Positions 9,486 to 17,541 of a DNA stretch of 64,000 nt are shown one piece after another (the stretch's first letter is position 1; every line of letters starts with the position of its first letter). Origin of the DNA: Streptomyces sp. KL109B (GTDB taxonomy: Bacteria > Actinomycetota > Actinomycetes > Streptomycetales > Streptomycetaceae). The position numbers and the translations under genes are program-made. The DNA lies in contig NZ_JASERL010000002.1 in NCBI RefSeq assembly GCF_030766935.1, positions 1,054,001-1,118,000 on the forward strand, in the 5' to 3' direction. The notes under the pieces were generated by a model. It searched no databases and was not told the origin of the DNA. It saw nothing but the letters and a program-made list of their open reading frames with translations.

Positions 9486-9674
9486 ATGTCCCAGGAATCC
9501 GTGCCGGATCAGGCCGGGCCGGACACATCCGTGCCGGAGCAGCAAGGCGCCCCCAAGGGTCTGCTGCAGCAGATGGAAGAGCTGATGGCCGCGCTCAACG
9601 CCGACCTGTCGCAGCTCGACGCCGACCTCCAACAGCCGCCCGGGGCCTCGCGCCCCACCGGTGAGGACGCCTGA
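9486..9674 (+). CDS. Small acidic, glutamine-rich hypothetical protein (62 aa)
   Basis: A 62-residue protein preceded by AGGAGG six bases before the ATG, the best ribosome site in this neighbourhood, so translation is likely. The central part GLLQQMEELMAALNADLSQLDADLQQ is predicted to be helical and amphipathic with regularly spaced leucines, flanked by disordered Pro/Glu-rich ends. No cysteine, membrane segment or signal peptide is present. I do not recognise a family. It converges on the next gene with a 21-bp gap. Confidence 0.6.
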   Translation: MSQESVPDQAGPDTSVPEQQGAPKGLLQQMEELMAALNADLSQLDADLQQPPGASRPTGEDA

Positions 9675-9695
9675 GCAGGGCACCACCGCCCGCTC

Positions 9696-10199
9696 TCACG
9701 CCGCCGAGTCCGAGTCCGGTTCCGGCTCGGGCTCCCGGTCGGCCAGGGGCAGGGCGCGACCGCCTCGCGGAAGCCGCTGCAGTATGTCGAGGATTCTGTC
9801 CCTCGACTCGTCCGCCGCGTCGATCGCTTCCATGCACTGCCAGTAGGCCCCCTCCTCGAACGATTCGCTCGCCACCCCGACGAGGGCGATGCCCACGTCG
9901 CCGAGCAGCGCGCCGAGGTCGATCAACGCCTGGTGCACATCGCCCAGTTCGGTCAGCTGGGCCGCCCGTATGCCCCCGGCGCCCACGACCGGTGTCGCCG
10001 AGCCGCCGCTGCCGCGAGCCCCCGCCTCGCCCAGCCCCAGCGCGTCTACCCGTAACTCCGGTGGCCCCTGCAGGGCGAGGCGGCTCCCTATCGCCTGCGC
10101 CAGGGCCTGTGCCTGCCATGCCTCCCTCATGATGTCCGGCGGTTCCTGACTCTCCGCCAGGGCCCGTCGGCCGACCCCGATGAGTCGTACCGCATCCAT
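9696..10199 (-). CDS. Hypothetical protein resembling the Streptomyces DUF6099 family
   Basis: A 167-residue cytoplasmic protein that opens MDAVRLIGVGRRALAES and has a mostly helical profile (AWQAQALAQAIGSRLALQ; LIDLGALLGDVGIALVGVA; YWQCMEAIDAADESRDRIL). The C-terminus is acidic and low in complexity (EPEPEPDSDS). The family name is from memory and tentative; function is unknown. It lies after a 152-bp gap from the MazG-like gene on the same strand, with no overlap, so it may have its own promoter. Confidence 0.6.
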   Translation of the reverse strand: MDAVRLIGVGRRALAESQEPPDIMREAWQAQALAQAIGSRLALQGPPELRVDALGLGEAGARGSGGSATPVVGAGGIRAAQLTELGDVHQALIDLGALLGDVGIALVGVASESFEEGAYWQCMEAIDAADESRDRILDILQRLPRGGRALPLADREPEPEPDSDSAA

Positions 10200-10351
10200 C
10201 GCGTCCCCGATCGTCTCCCGCCCGAACTCCTTCGGCCACTACCCAGAGTGAAGGCATGCGCGACGAAAAGCTAGGGGGTGCCCGAAATCTGTGGACAGAA
10301 AGTGCGATCTGAATAAGACTTTGACTCCGGAGAGTGACATTCGGTCCCGGA

Positions 10352-10711
10352 TTACCCAACTTCCTTGCCGGGGACCGGGAACCGCCGCTCGTTGCGGTCG
10401 ATCTTCGCCGACAGCGCGGCGAGCGCGTCGATGCCCAATACCTCGCAGAATTGCAGGAGATACGCGAGGACGTCGGCGACCTCGTCCTCGACCCGGTGGG
10501 CCGATTCCGGGTCCGTCATCACGCGGGCCGACTGCTCGGGGGTCAACCACTGGAAGATCTCGACCAGTTCGGAGGCCTCGACGCTGAGCGCGGCCGCCAG
10601 ATTCTTCGGGGTGTGGAAGGGCTGCCAGTCGCGGGCGGCCGCGAACCGGGCCAGGCGGGCCTGGAGGGTTGCCACGTCGAGGGGACCGTCTTCGGTGCGT
10701 TCTTCGCTCAT
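10352..10711 (-). CDS. MazG-like nucleotide pyrophosphohydrolase
   Basis: A 119-residue all-alpha NTP pyrophosphohydrolase, probably of the dCTPase/DCTPP1-like branch. Metal-binding acidic residues are visible in EASELVEIFQW and in EDEVADVLAYLLQF, the typical ExxE and ExxD pair. The expected reaction is (d)NTP to (d)NMP plus pyrophosphate, as in nucleotide pool cleaning. The ATG at 10711 overlaps the TGA of the upstream AAA ATPase by four bases, so the two are translated from one message. The coupling to a RecF/SMC-like ATPase suggests a shared process; which one is not evident. Confidence 0.82.
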   Translation of the reverse strand: MSEERTEDGPLDVATLQARLARFAAARDWQPFHTPKNLAAALSVEASELVEIFQWLTPEQSARVMTDPESAHRVEDEVADVLAYLLQFCEVLGIDALAALSAKIDRNERRFPVPGKEVG

Positions 10712-11844
10712 CGGCCCAGGTCTACCATCGTCGCCCCCTCCGCCCGCGCTCCCCACGTCGCCGCCGAGTCCTCGCCGAGCGCGGCGACGAGCCGGATGTG
10801 GCCGCGGGCGCACATGCGGGCGGCGAGCGCGGTGAGTTCGGCGCACTGGGTGGGGTCGAGGGCGCGGTCGAAGCCGTCGGCGAGGACGGTCAGGCTCTGG
10901 AACGCCTCCGGTACCTCGGCCGCCGCGTCGACGGCGAGCACGCGGGGTCCGGTGAGCAGGACGAGCGCGAGGGCGAGGTACCTCAACTCGCCGTCCGCGA
11001 GCCGCTCGACGGGGCTGGTCACGCCGGCCCCGCGGTCCACGACGGCGCGCACGGACCCGTCGGGCGCGGCCTCGGCGCGTACGTCGGCCACCGGGCCCGC
11101 GAGTCCCGCGCGGGCCGCGGTGACGAGGAGGGTGTGCCGGTTGCCGCACTCGGCGCCGGTGCGGCGCAGTACGGAGGCGAGGTTGCCGCAGCCGCCGTGC
11201 AGCCGGTCGGCGGCAGCGGGGGCCGGGACGCGCATCCGGCGGGGGTCCGGGTCGCAGGCGAAGGTGGAGCGCAGGCCGACGACGACCTGCTCCGCCGCGG
11301 CGAGCACCTTGCGCTGCCCCTCCGTGCGGCCCGCGACGCGCAGCGGGAGCATCGCCGTACCGAGCAGGTCGTCGGGGAGCGGTCCGCGGGTCACGGGCAC
11401 GGAGCCGGCCGTGTGCCAGGCGGCCTGGACGTCGCGTCGGCCGGGGTCGCGCAGGGCGGTTTCCAGGTACGTGACGTCGGGGCCGGTCAATCGCTCGCCC
11501 ACGACGCGGAGTTCGGGTTCCGCCTGGACGGCGAGGTCGAGGCGGACGGGGCCCGCGGGGCCCTCGACGGTGCAGCCGATGCGGAAGCCGCGGCGGCGTT
11601 CGGCGTCGGGGCGCGCGCGTTCGGGGACGTAGGCGCGGGGGTCGGGGAACACGTCGGCGAGGTGGGCGCCGCCGCCGAGTCCGGCGAGGGCGGTCAGGGC
11701 GTGCAGTGCGCTGCTCTTGCCGCTGCCGCTGGGGCCGGAGAGGGCGGTGAAGGGGGCGAGGGGGATGGTGATGCCGCGGTGCCGGGCGTAGGCGGAGAGC
11801 CGGAGGCGGGTGACGCGCGGGGCGTCCCGGCGGAGCACGGTCAT
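10708..11844 (-). CDS. AAA-family ATPase (RecF/SMC-like ABC ATPase fold)
   Basis: A 378-residue cytoplasmic ATPase. Walker A is GPSGSGKSS near residue 40, embedded in the N-terminal FTALSGPSGSGKSSALHAL typical of AAA_21/RecF-like proteins. A signature-like LADGELRYLALAL and a Walker B-like segment GPRVLAVDAAAE lie near residue 300. The residue after the Walker B aspartate is Ala rather than the usual catalytic Glu. There is no coiled coil or nuclease (TOPRIM) domain, unlike OLD proteins. It is translationally coupled to the MazG-like enzyme. Role unknown; ATP binding is better supported than fast hydrolysis. Confidence 0.75.
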   Translation of the reverse strand: MTVLRRDAPRVTRLRLSAYARHRGITIPLAPFTALSGPSGSGKSSALHALTALAGLGGGAHLADVFPDPRAYVPERARPDAERRRGFRIGCTVEGPAGPVRLDLAVQAEPELRVVGERLTGPDVTYLETALRDPGRRDVQAAWHTAGSVPVTRGPLPDDLLGTAMLPLRVAGRTEGQRKVLAAAEQVVVGLRSTFACDPDPRRMRVPAPAAADRLHGGCGNLASVLRRTGAECGNRHTLLVTAARAGLAGPVADVRAEAAPDGSVRAVVDRGAGVTSPVERLADGELRYLALALVLLTGPRVLAVDAAAEVPEAFQSLTVLADGFDRALDPTQCAELTALAARMCARGHIRLVAALGEDSAATWGARAEGATMVDLGR

Positions 11845-11959
11845 GGGGTGAACGTAGGTGGGGCCTGGGGCGCAGAACCGTTTGCGCGCGGTCGGCTTCC
11901 TACGATCGGGGGACTATGCCTGTCGGGCTTGCCCGGGTGTTCGGTGTGCGGTCGGCCGG

Positions 11960-12020
11960 GGTTGCGGCCTCGGGGCTCTGCCCCGGACCCCGCTGGCTCT
12001 CGTCCGACGGCGGGGCTTGA
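11960..12020. repeat. Dispersed GC-rich intergenic repeat, copy B
   Basis: Lies in the 203-bp gap between the AAA ATPase and the SepF-like gene. It carries GGTTGCGGCCTCGGGG, then CTCTGCCCCGGACCCCG, then GGCGGGGCTTGA, the same order of blocks as copies at 4046-4130 (opposite orientation) and 27276-27326. Copy B lacks the perfect CAATCGCCGG hairpin arms of copy A. The rest of the gap shows nothing recognisable. Confidence 0.7.
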
Positions 12021-12047
12021 TTTGCCGGCCGCACGGGCTTGATGTGG

Positions 12048-12428
12048 TTACGAGACCGCGCCCGCCACCAGGCCCTGGACCTCCGTGCCGGGAGGGGCCA
12101 GGAGGAAGACGTTGCGGTCGACGCGGTGCATGCCGCAGCCGAGGCCCATGACGACGCCGCTGCTGAAGTCGAGGACGCGCTTGGCGACTTCGGTTTCGGC
12201 GCCGGTGAGGTCGAGGAGGACCGGGATGCCGGACATGACGGTCTCGGCGACCTCGCGGGCGTCACCGAAGACGTTGATCCGTAGGACGACGAAGCGGCGG
12301 CGGGGCTCGGTGTCCGCTTCCGGCATCGCCCGGTGGTCGACCGCGGACGGCCACTCGTTGCGGTTGCGGAGCGGCACGACCTGGGCGAGCCCTTCCCACT
12401 GTTCGTCCGTGACGTCGTGGCCGTTCAC
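12048..12428 (-). CDS. sepF: SepF-like cell division protein (SflB type)
   Basis: A 126-residue SepF-domain protein. The conserved core RRFVVLRINVFGDAREVAETVMSGIPVLLDLTG through VLDFSSGVVMGLGCGMHRVDRNVFLLAP matches the SepF fold, which binds FtsZ and makes ring polymers. The usual N-terminal membrane-binding amphipathic helix is absent, as in the SepF-like Sfl paralogues of Streptomyces rather than the dcw-cluster SepF. The neighbourhood agrees with S. coelicolor SflB (about SCO5967, from memory). GTG 12428 is taken as start, with a purine-rich GGTGGGGG just upstream; a TTG at 12473 would add 15 unconserved residues. Confidence 0.8.
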   Translation of the reverse strand: MNGHDVTDEQWEGLAQVVPLRNRNEWPSAVDHRAMPEADTEPRRRFVVLRINVFGDAREVAETVMSGIPVLLDLTGAETEVAKRVLDFSSGVVMGLGCGMHRVDRNVFLLAPPGTEVQGLVAGAVS

Positions 12429-12534
12429 TGCCCCCACCCCGTTTGGGCTCGCACTGTTGTCTGCACCGCCCAATTCTTACGTCATGTAACCCGTTCGGCC
12501 CAACACCGACACGGTGCGGAGTCCGTGCGTCCGG

Positions 12535-13341
12535 TCACACCTGGTCGCCGGAGCGCGCGAGCCACCGTCCGGCGTGCCGGGTGACCTCGACGGGGCGGCC
12601 GAAGCAGGACGTCATCAGATCCTTCGTCAGCACCTCGTCGACGGTGCCGCGGGCGAGGACGCGGCCCTCGCGCAGCAGGAGGGCGTGGCTGATGGCCGGG
12701 GAGAGTTCTTCGAGGTGGTGGGTGACCGTGACGGTCGCCAACTCCGGGCGAGTGTCCGCGAGTTGGCGCATCGTGTCGATCAGGTCCTCGCGGGAGGGGA
12801 GGTCGAGCGCGTTGAAGGGCTCGTCGAGGAGGAGCAGGGCCGGGTCGGCCATGAGGGCGCGGGCGATGAGGAGGCGGGCGCGCTGACCGCCGGAGCAGAC
12901 GCCGTAGGGGCGGTCGGCGAGTTCCTTGATCTGGAGTTCGGCGAGGAGCGCGTCGGCACGCGCGCGTACCTCGTCGTCGTACGACTTCCAGAGCGGTTGG
13001 ACGGTGCCGCTGTGGCCCGTGAGGACGACGGTGTTGCCTGGCATGTCCTGCGGGACGCGCTGCGAGGTGGAGACGTGGCCGATGAGGGCGCGCAGTTCGC
13101 GGACGTCGACGCGGCCGAGGCGGTGGCCGAGGACCTCGACGGTGCCGGTGGTGGGGAAGTTCGTGGCGCCGATGAGGCGGAGGATGCTGGTCTTGCCCGC
13201 GCCGTTCGGGCCGAGCAGCGCCCAGTGTTCGCCGGAGCCGACCGTCCAGTCGATGTCGTCGAGGATGACCTGGCCCGTGGTGTAGCGGCGCATGCTGACG
13301 CCGTCGAGGGCTGCCACGGTACGGCCTTGGTTCTCGTTCAC
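12535..13341 (-). CDS. ABC transporter ATP-binding protein (YlmA/ModF-like)
   Basis: A 268-residue single ATPase domain: Walker A GPNGAGKT (about 44-51), Q-loop region STSQRVP, signature CSGGQRARLLIARAL, Walker B LLLLDEP and H-loop THH. No membrane protein or binding protein gene is adjacent. In relatives such as YlmA this type is often found without a permease, so it may pair in trans or have a non-transport role. GTG 13341 is the start, with AGGAGG four bases upstream. The next gene upstream (amidase) lies 91 bp away and is likely a separate unit. Confidence 0.88.
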   Translation of the reverse strand: MNENQGRTVAALDGVSMRRYTTGQVILDDIDWTVGSGEHWALLGPNGAGKTSILRLIGATNFPTTGTVEVLGHRLGRVDVRELRALIGHVSTSQRVPQDMPGNTVVLTGHSGTVQPLWKSYDDEVRARADALLAELQIKELADRPYGVCSGGQRARLLIARALMADPALLLLDEPFNALDLPSREDLIDTMRQLADTRPELATVTVTHHLEELSPAISHALLLREGRVLARGTVDEVLTKDLMTSCFGRPVEVTRHAGRWLARSGDQV

Positions 13342-13432
13342 GGCGCCTCCTGCCTCGTCGCGTAGGACTCAGAGGGTAGCTGTGTGCTGCATTTATCCCG
13401 GTGGGTGTCCATTTCTTGGACGCGGGCGGGTG

Positions 13433-14908
13433 TTACGTCCACGTTCTCCTCGTCGGTGAGCGGTCCTCGACGGCCTGCGCCGCGTCGAGCAGCCCGTCTT
13501 CCGTGAACCGGCCGCCCACCAGTTGCACCCCGATGGGCAGTCCTTCGTGCGCGGTCACCGGCACCGTGACGGCGGGGAAGCCGAGGATGGGGATCGAGGC
13601 CATCGGCCACATGGCGGGCCAGAGTTCCAGGGCGCTTGCCTCGGGCCCGAGGTCGGCGTCCTGCTCGAAGGGCGGTTGCGCGGACACCGGGGTGAGCAAG
13701 AGGTGGTCGGCGCCGAGGAGTTGCTGGAGGCGGGTGACGAGTGCGCCGCGGCGGGCCCAGCCGTTGATGTACGTCTCCAGGTCGGGGCGCTCGCCCCATA
13801 CGGCGGCCGACGCGGCGAAGTGCCGGGCGAGGGCGGTGCGGATCGCGTCGTCGCCGATCCGGTCGACGACGCGGAGCAGCGGCCGGGTGTCCTCGGTGAG
13901 CAGGAGCAGCCAGAGCCGGGCGGCCTCGGCGAGCAGTGGCTGCGTCGCCACCTCGTCGACCTCGTACCCCGCGTCGGCGAGGTGCGCGGCGGCGGCGTCG
14001 AGGGCCGCGTCGACGGCCGGGTGGTTCTGCGCGCCGTCGTCGCCTCGGACGAGGGTGACGCGTGCCGGGTTCCGATGGTCCCGGCCGGGCCGCGGTCCTG
14101 GCAGCGCGGGGACGCCGTAGGGGTCGCGCAGGTCGGGTGCGCTCATGGCGTGCAGGGCCAGGCGGGTGTCGGCGACGGTCCTGCCGAGCGGCCCCTGCAC
14201 CGCGCAGGCCTGCACCGTGGGCGGGAAGTCGAGCGGGACCCGGCCCTCGGGGGTGTCGGCGTACGCGGGCGGCGCCCAGTCGGAGACCCGTCCCACGGTG
14301 GGCCGCAGCCCGACGACGCCGCAGCAGGCCGCGGGGTACCGGATGGAGCCGCCGATGTCGTTGCCCTGCGCCAGCGGTGTCATGCCGGCCGCGATCCCGG
14401 CGGCGGCGCCTCCGCTGGAGCCTCCGGGGGTGCGCGCGGCGTCCCACGGGTTGAGGGTCCGCCCGTGCAGGTCGTTCGCGGAGAACCAGCGCAGCGAGAA
14501 GGCGGGGACGTTGCTGCGGCCGAGCGGGATCGCACCCGCCGTACGCAGGGCGGTGACGCAGGCCGCGTCCTCTGCGGCGATGTTGTCGGCGAGGGCGCGC
14601 ACGCCGTTCGTGGTGGCGTGGCCGCGCTGCTCGGTGTTGACCTTGATGGAGACGGGGACGCCGTGCAGCGGCCCGAGTTCGGCGTCGGCGCCTCCCGCCG
14701 CGACGGCGGCGTCGGCCGCCCGCGCCGCCGCGAGCGTCTCTTCGGGGCGGACCTCGACGAGCGCGTTGACCTTCGGGTTCGTCGCCTCGATGCGGTCGAG
14801 GCAGGAGGTGACGATCTCGTAGGACGACACCTCGCGAGCGCGTACGGCGGCGGCGAGTTCGGTCGCCGGGCGTTGCCACAGCTCCGTGTTCCGGGCGGGA
14901 CTTTCCAT
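13433..14908 (-). CDS. Amidase-signature hydrolase
   Basis: A 491-residue amidase-signature enzyme hydrolysing C-N amide bonds, substrate unknown. The Ser-cisSer-Lys triad is visible: Lys in VPVSIKVNTEQ (about 93), the GGSSGG loop (about 168-173) and nucleophile Ser in GNDIGGSIRYPA (about 190). No signal peptide, so cytoplasmic. The gene stands alone on the minus strand before the TetR gene. Its upstream region carries a palindrome (14956-14972) nearly identical to one between the TetR and CocE genes, so joint regulation with the hydrolase-transporter operon is likely. An amide taken up or produced by that operon is a reasonable but untested substrate. Confidence 0.9.
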   Translation of the reverse strand: MESPARNTELWQRPATELAAAVRAREVSSYEIVTSCLDRIEATNPKVNALVEVRPEETLAAARAADAAVAAGGADAELGPLHGVPVSIKVNTEQRGHATTNGVRALADNIAAEDAACVTALRTAGAIPLGRSNVPAFSLRWFSANDLHGRTLNPWDAARTPGGSSGGAAAGIAAGMTPLAQGNDIGGSIRYPAACCGVVGLRPTVGRVSDWAPPAYADTPEGRVPLDFPPTVQACAVQGPLGRTVADTRLALHAMSAPDLRDPYGVPALPGPRPGRDHRNPARVTLVRGDDGAQNHPAVDAALDAAAAHLADAGYEVDEVATQPLLAEAARLWLLLLTEDTRPLLRVVDRIGDDAIRTALARHFAASAAVWGERPDLETYINGWARRGALVTRLQQLLGADHLLLTPVSAQPPFEQDADLGPEASALELWPAMWPMASIPILGFPAVTVPVTAHEGLPIGVQLVGGRFTEDGLLDAAQAVEDRSPTRRTWT

Positions 14909-14955
14909 GGCGCACCTCTTTCGGTCGCGTGCGGGTCCAGCTGCACAGCCGCGTA

Positions 14956-14972
14956 ATACAACGGCGTTTTAT
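14956..14972. promoter_or_regulatory. Candidate TetR operator in front of the amidase gene
   Basis: ATACAACGGCGTTTTAT is a 17-bp imperfect palindrome (14 of 17 positions symmetric) 48 bp before the amidase start. It matches the reverse complement of the site at 15686-15702 in 14 of 17 positions. A TTGACA-like -35 box for the amidase lies at 15011-15006, with only a weak -10, so the site would sit at or just after the transcription start. Confidence 0.6.
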
Positions 14973-15054
14973 TTCGTGGACAGAGTGCGGTTCGGTGTCG
15001 GCCGATGTCAACAGCCGCCGATGAAAGGGCAGTTCAGCGCGCCCGCCCCGGCAT

Positions 15055-15630
15055 TCAGCCCGCTTGCCCGCGCAACCTGTCGACCACGGCCAGGATCGCC
15101 CGCTCGCCGCGCTCGGCCGGCCAGCTCTCGGCGTCCTCCAGCGTGGCGAGCCAGTAGCCGCGCAGGATCAGGTGGAGGATGTCGCCGCTCAACTCCGGTT
15201 CGGGCAGGCCCGCTTCGGCGATCAACTCGGCGAGGCCCTCGTAGTCGCCGCGGGCGTTGGACCGCCGGGTCTCGTCGACCTCGGCGCCGGGGGCCGCGCT
15301 CGCGATCTCCATCATCAGGCGGCGCACCACCTCGTCGTCCTGCTCCGTGGTGCACATCCAGCGGATCGCGGCGCGCAGCCGCTCCTCGCCCTCGGCGCCC
15401 TCGATGGCCCGCTCCAGCTCGCGGCTCCAGTCGGCCCCGGCGCGGCGCAGCGCGTTGATCATCAACGCGGCGCGGCTGGAGACGTAGTTGGTCACCATCG
15501 CGGTGGAGCCGCCGAGTTGCCCGGCCACGGCCCGGATGGTCACGGAGCGCACGCCCCGGTCGCGGGCGACCTGGATGGTGGCGGCCGCGATCTCGTCGAG
15601 CCGCCTGGCCTCGTCTACCTCGATCGGCAT
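15055..15630 (-). CDS. TetR-family transcriptional regulator
   Basis: A 191-residue TetR regulator. The N-terminal DNA-binding domain is MPIEVDEARRLDEIAAATIQVA... then SVTIRAVAGQLGGSTAMVTNYVSSRAALM, with the helix-turn-helix around residues 28-47. The C-terminal helical domain ends in LRGQAG. The fold suits a ligand-responsive repressor. It diverges from the CocE hydrolase gene across 165 bp, the standard layout for a local repressor controlling itself and its neighbour. Shared palindromes in that gap and before the amidase point to both as targets. Confidence 0.9.
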   Translation of the reverse strand: MPIEVDEARRLDEIAAATIQVARDRGVRSVTIRAVAGQLGGSTAMVTNYVSSRAALMINALRRAGADWSRELERAIEGAEGEERLRAAIRWMCTTEQDDEVVRRLMMEIASAAPGAEVDETRRSNARGDYEGLAELIAEAGLPEPELSGDILHLILRGYWLATLEDAESWPAERGERAILAVVDRLRGQAG

Positions 15631-15685
15631 GCCGCCGACCCTACCCAATGGGTTGACCGCGTTCACACGGAGCTGCAATGTTGTT

Positions 15686-15702
15686 GTACAACGCCGTTGC
15701 AT
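15686..15702. promoter_or_regulatory. Candidate TetR operator between tetR and the CocE gene
   Basis: GTACAACGCCGTTGCAT lies in the 165-bp divergent region. Its core AACGCCGTT is palindromic, and the segment overlaps a second perfect palindrome GTTGTACAAC at 15683-15692. Together they form a 26-bp near-symmetric region (15675-15700, 20 of 26 positions). The same core occurs before the amidase at 14956-14972. Confidence 0.62.
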
Positions 15703-15795
15703 CACGGTGTCGTTCTTCGTTTCCGCGTTCTCTACCGCATTCTCTTCCGCGTCCTCACCAGCCCTGTTTCCAGGAGATTTTGGGGGACCCCCGCC

Positions 15796-17511
15796 ATGAG
15801 TCTTCATTTCACGCGCGTCGGCCCGGCCCCGGTGTCCGAGCGCGCCGAGCAGCACTGGGTGCGGATGCGCGACGGCATCCGGCTCGCCACCGACGTGTAC
15901 CTGCCCGCGCCACCGGACGACGTACGAGTCCCGACCGTCCTCGTGCGCCTCCCGTACGACAAGAACAGCCGCTACGTGTACTTCGACGAGATCGCGGCCC
16001 GCTTCACGGCCCGCGGCTACGCCGTCGTCGTCCAGGACGTGCGCGGCAAATTCCGCTCGGAAGGGCAGACGCTGCCGTTCCTGCGGGAGGGCGACGACGG
16101 GTACGACACGCTCGACTGGATCGTCCAACAGGCCTGGTCCGACGGGGTCGTTGGGATGTTCGGCGACTCGTACTACGGCTTCACCCAGTGGGCCGCGGTC
16201 GCGTCCGAGCATCCGGCGCTGCGGGCGATCGTGCCCCGGGTGACGACGGTCGACTTCAACGCGACGACGCAGGGCTGCCCGGACGCGCCGCCGGGCGTCG
16301 GCCGCCCGGTCTGGCTGGAGGGCATCGACTACTACGCCCACTACTGGGTCGACCAGGGGCTCTACGAGTACGAGCCGGACCGCTCGATCCGCCCGGTCGT
16401 CGAGCAGTACGAGGAGGCGTTCCGGGCGATCGGAGCCCGCTCGGCCTGGTTCGACACGCTCGTACCGCACTTCACGGACTTGTTCCCGGCGCGCGGCCGG
16501 CACCCCTACGACGCGCGGCCGGTGCCGGTGCTGCACTGCGTCGGCTGGTTCGACAACATCCTGCTCCCGCATCTGCGGGACTATCTGGCCCTCGCGGCGC
16601 GGCCCGGCTGGGACGCCGTGCAGTACCTGTGGGCGGGCGCGGTCGACCACGAGAACTACCGGCTCGCCGACGCTCCCGCGACCGCCGGAACCGACCACGC
16701 GGTGAACCCGGCGGCCCTCGACCGGATGCTGCCGCAGTACGTGGACCCGGCGCTCGGGTTCTTCGACGTGTTCCTCAAGGGGGCCCGGCCGGTGACCGAA
16801 CTGGCCAAAGTGCGCTGGGAGTTGGGGAGGGCGGAGGACGGCGGCGCGTGGCGCACGTCGAGCGCCTGGCCGCCGCCGGAGGCCGTCGAGCGCACCTTCT
16901 GGCTGGCCCGCCCGGAGGACGCGGCGGGTCCGCTCCCCGGCGGAGCGCTCGTCGACTCACCGCCAGAAACGCCGGAATCGGAGAGTTCGGCGCGGTGGGC
17001 GTACGACCCGGACGACCTGGTGCCCTCGGACGTCCCCAACTCCTTCGCGTATCTGCACAGTTACCCGGATCTGGCGCGGACGGCCGCACGTGACGACGTG
17101 CTCGTGTTCTCCGGGGCGGCGCTCACCGAACCGCTCGACCTGGCCGGGCCGCTCGGCCTGCGCCTCCATGTCTCCGGCAGCGCCCCCACCTTCGACGTGT
17201 TCGTGAAGCTCCTGGACGTCGGGCCCGACGGGCGCGCCCATCAGATCGCGCGCGGCGAGGTGTCCGTACGCGGCGAACTCGCGCCGGACGAGGTCCCCGT
17301 CGACCTCGGGCACACCGGCTACCGGGTGCGCGCGGGCCATCGCCTCGCCGTCCTCCTCGCCTCCAGCGACTACCCGCTCTTCCTGCCGTCGTCCGGCAGC
17401 GAGGACAACCCCTGGACCACCCCCGCCGCCAAGCCCTCCGCGCAGACCCTGCGCACCGGCGCCGCCCGCCCCTCACGCCTCACGGTCTCGGTGCTGCCCG
17501 GCCGCGACTGA
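15796..17511 (+). CDS. CocE/NonD-family serine hydrolase (X-Pro dipeptidyl-peptidase S15 fold)
   Basis: A 571-residue alpha/beta hydrolase of the CocE/NonD family. The first strand region WVRMRDGIRLATDVYLP is typical. The nucleophile elbow GDSYYG places Ser near residue 125. A DHENY segment near residue 290 may provide the catalytic His, and the C-terminal beta domain starts near 440. The family cleaves esters, amides or acyl-amino acids. No signal peptide is seen, so it acts in the cytoplasm. It is the first gene of a plus-strand operon running through five ABC transporter genes to 23258, with 30 bp to the binding protein. This suggests the imported compound is its substrate. Confidence 0.9.
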   Translation: MSLHFTRVGPAPVSERAEQHWVRMRDGIRLATDVYLPAPPDDVRVPTVLVRLPYDKNSRYVYFDEIAARFTARGYAVVVQDVRGKFRSEGQTLPFLREGDDGYDTLDWIVQQAWSDGVVGMFGDSYYGFTQWAAVASEHPALRAIVPRVTTVDFNATTQGCPDAPPGVGRPVWLEGIDYYAHYWVDQGLYEYEPDRSIRPVVEQYEEAFRAIGARSAWFDTLVPHFTDLFPARGRHPYDARPVPVLHCVGWFDNILLPHLRDYLALAARPGWDAVQYLWAGAVDHENYRLADAPATAGTDHAVNPAALDRMLPQYVDPALGFFDVFLKGARPVTELAKVRWELGRAEDGGAWRTSSAWPPPEAVERTFWLARPEDAAGPLPGGALVDSPPETPESESSARWAYDPDDLVPSDVPNSFAYLHSYPDLARTAARDDVLVFSGAALTEPLDLAGPLGLRLHVSGSAPTFDVFVKLLDVGPDGRAHQIARGEVSVRGELAPDEVPVDLGHTGYRVRAGHRLAVLLASSDYPLFLPSSGSEDNPWTTPAAKPSAQTLRTGAARPSRLTVSVLPGRD

Positions 17512-17541
17512 CCCGGCACCCCTTCCCTCAGGAGCACCCAC

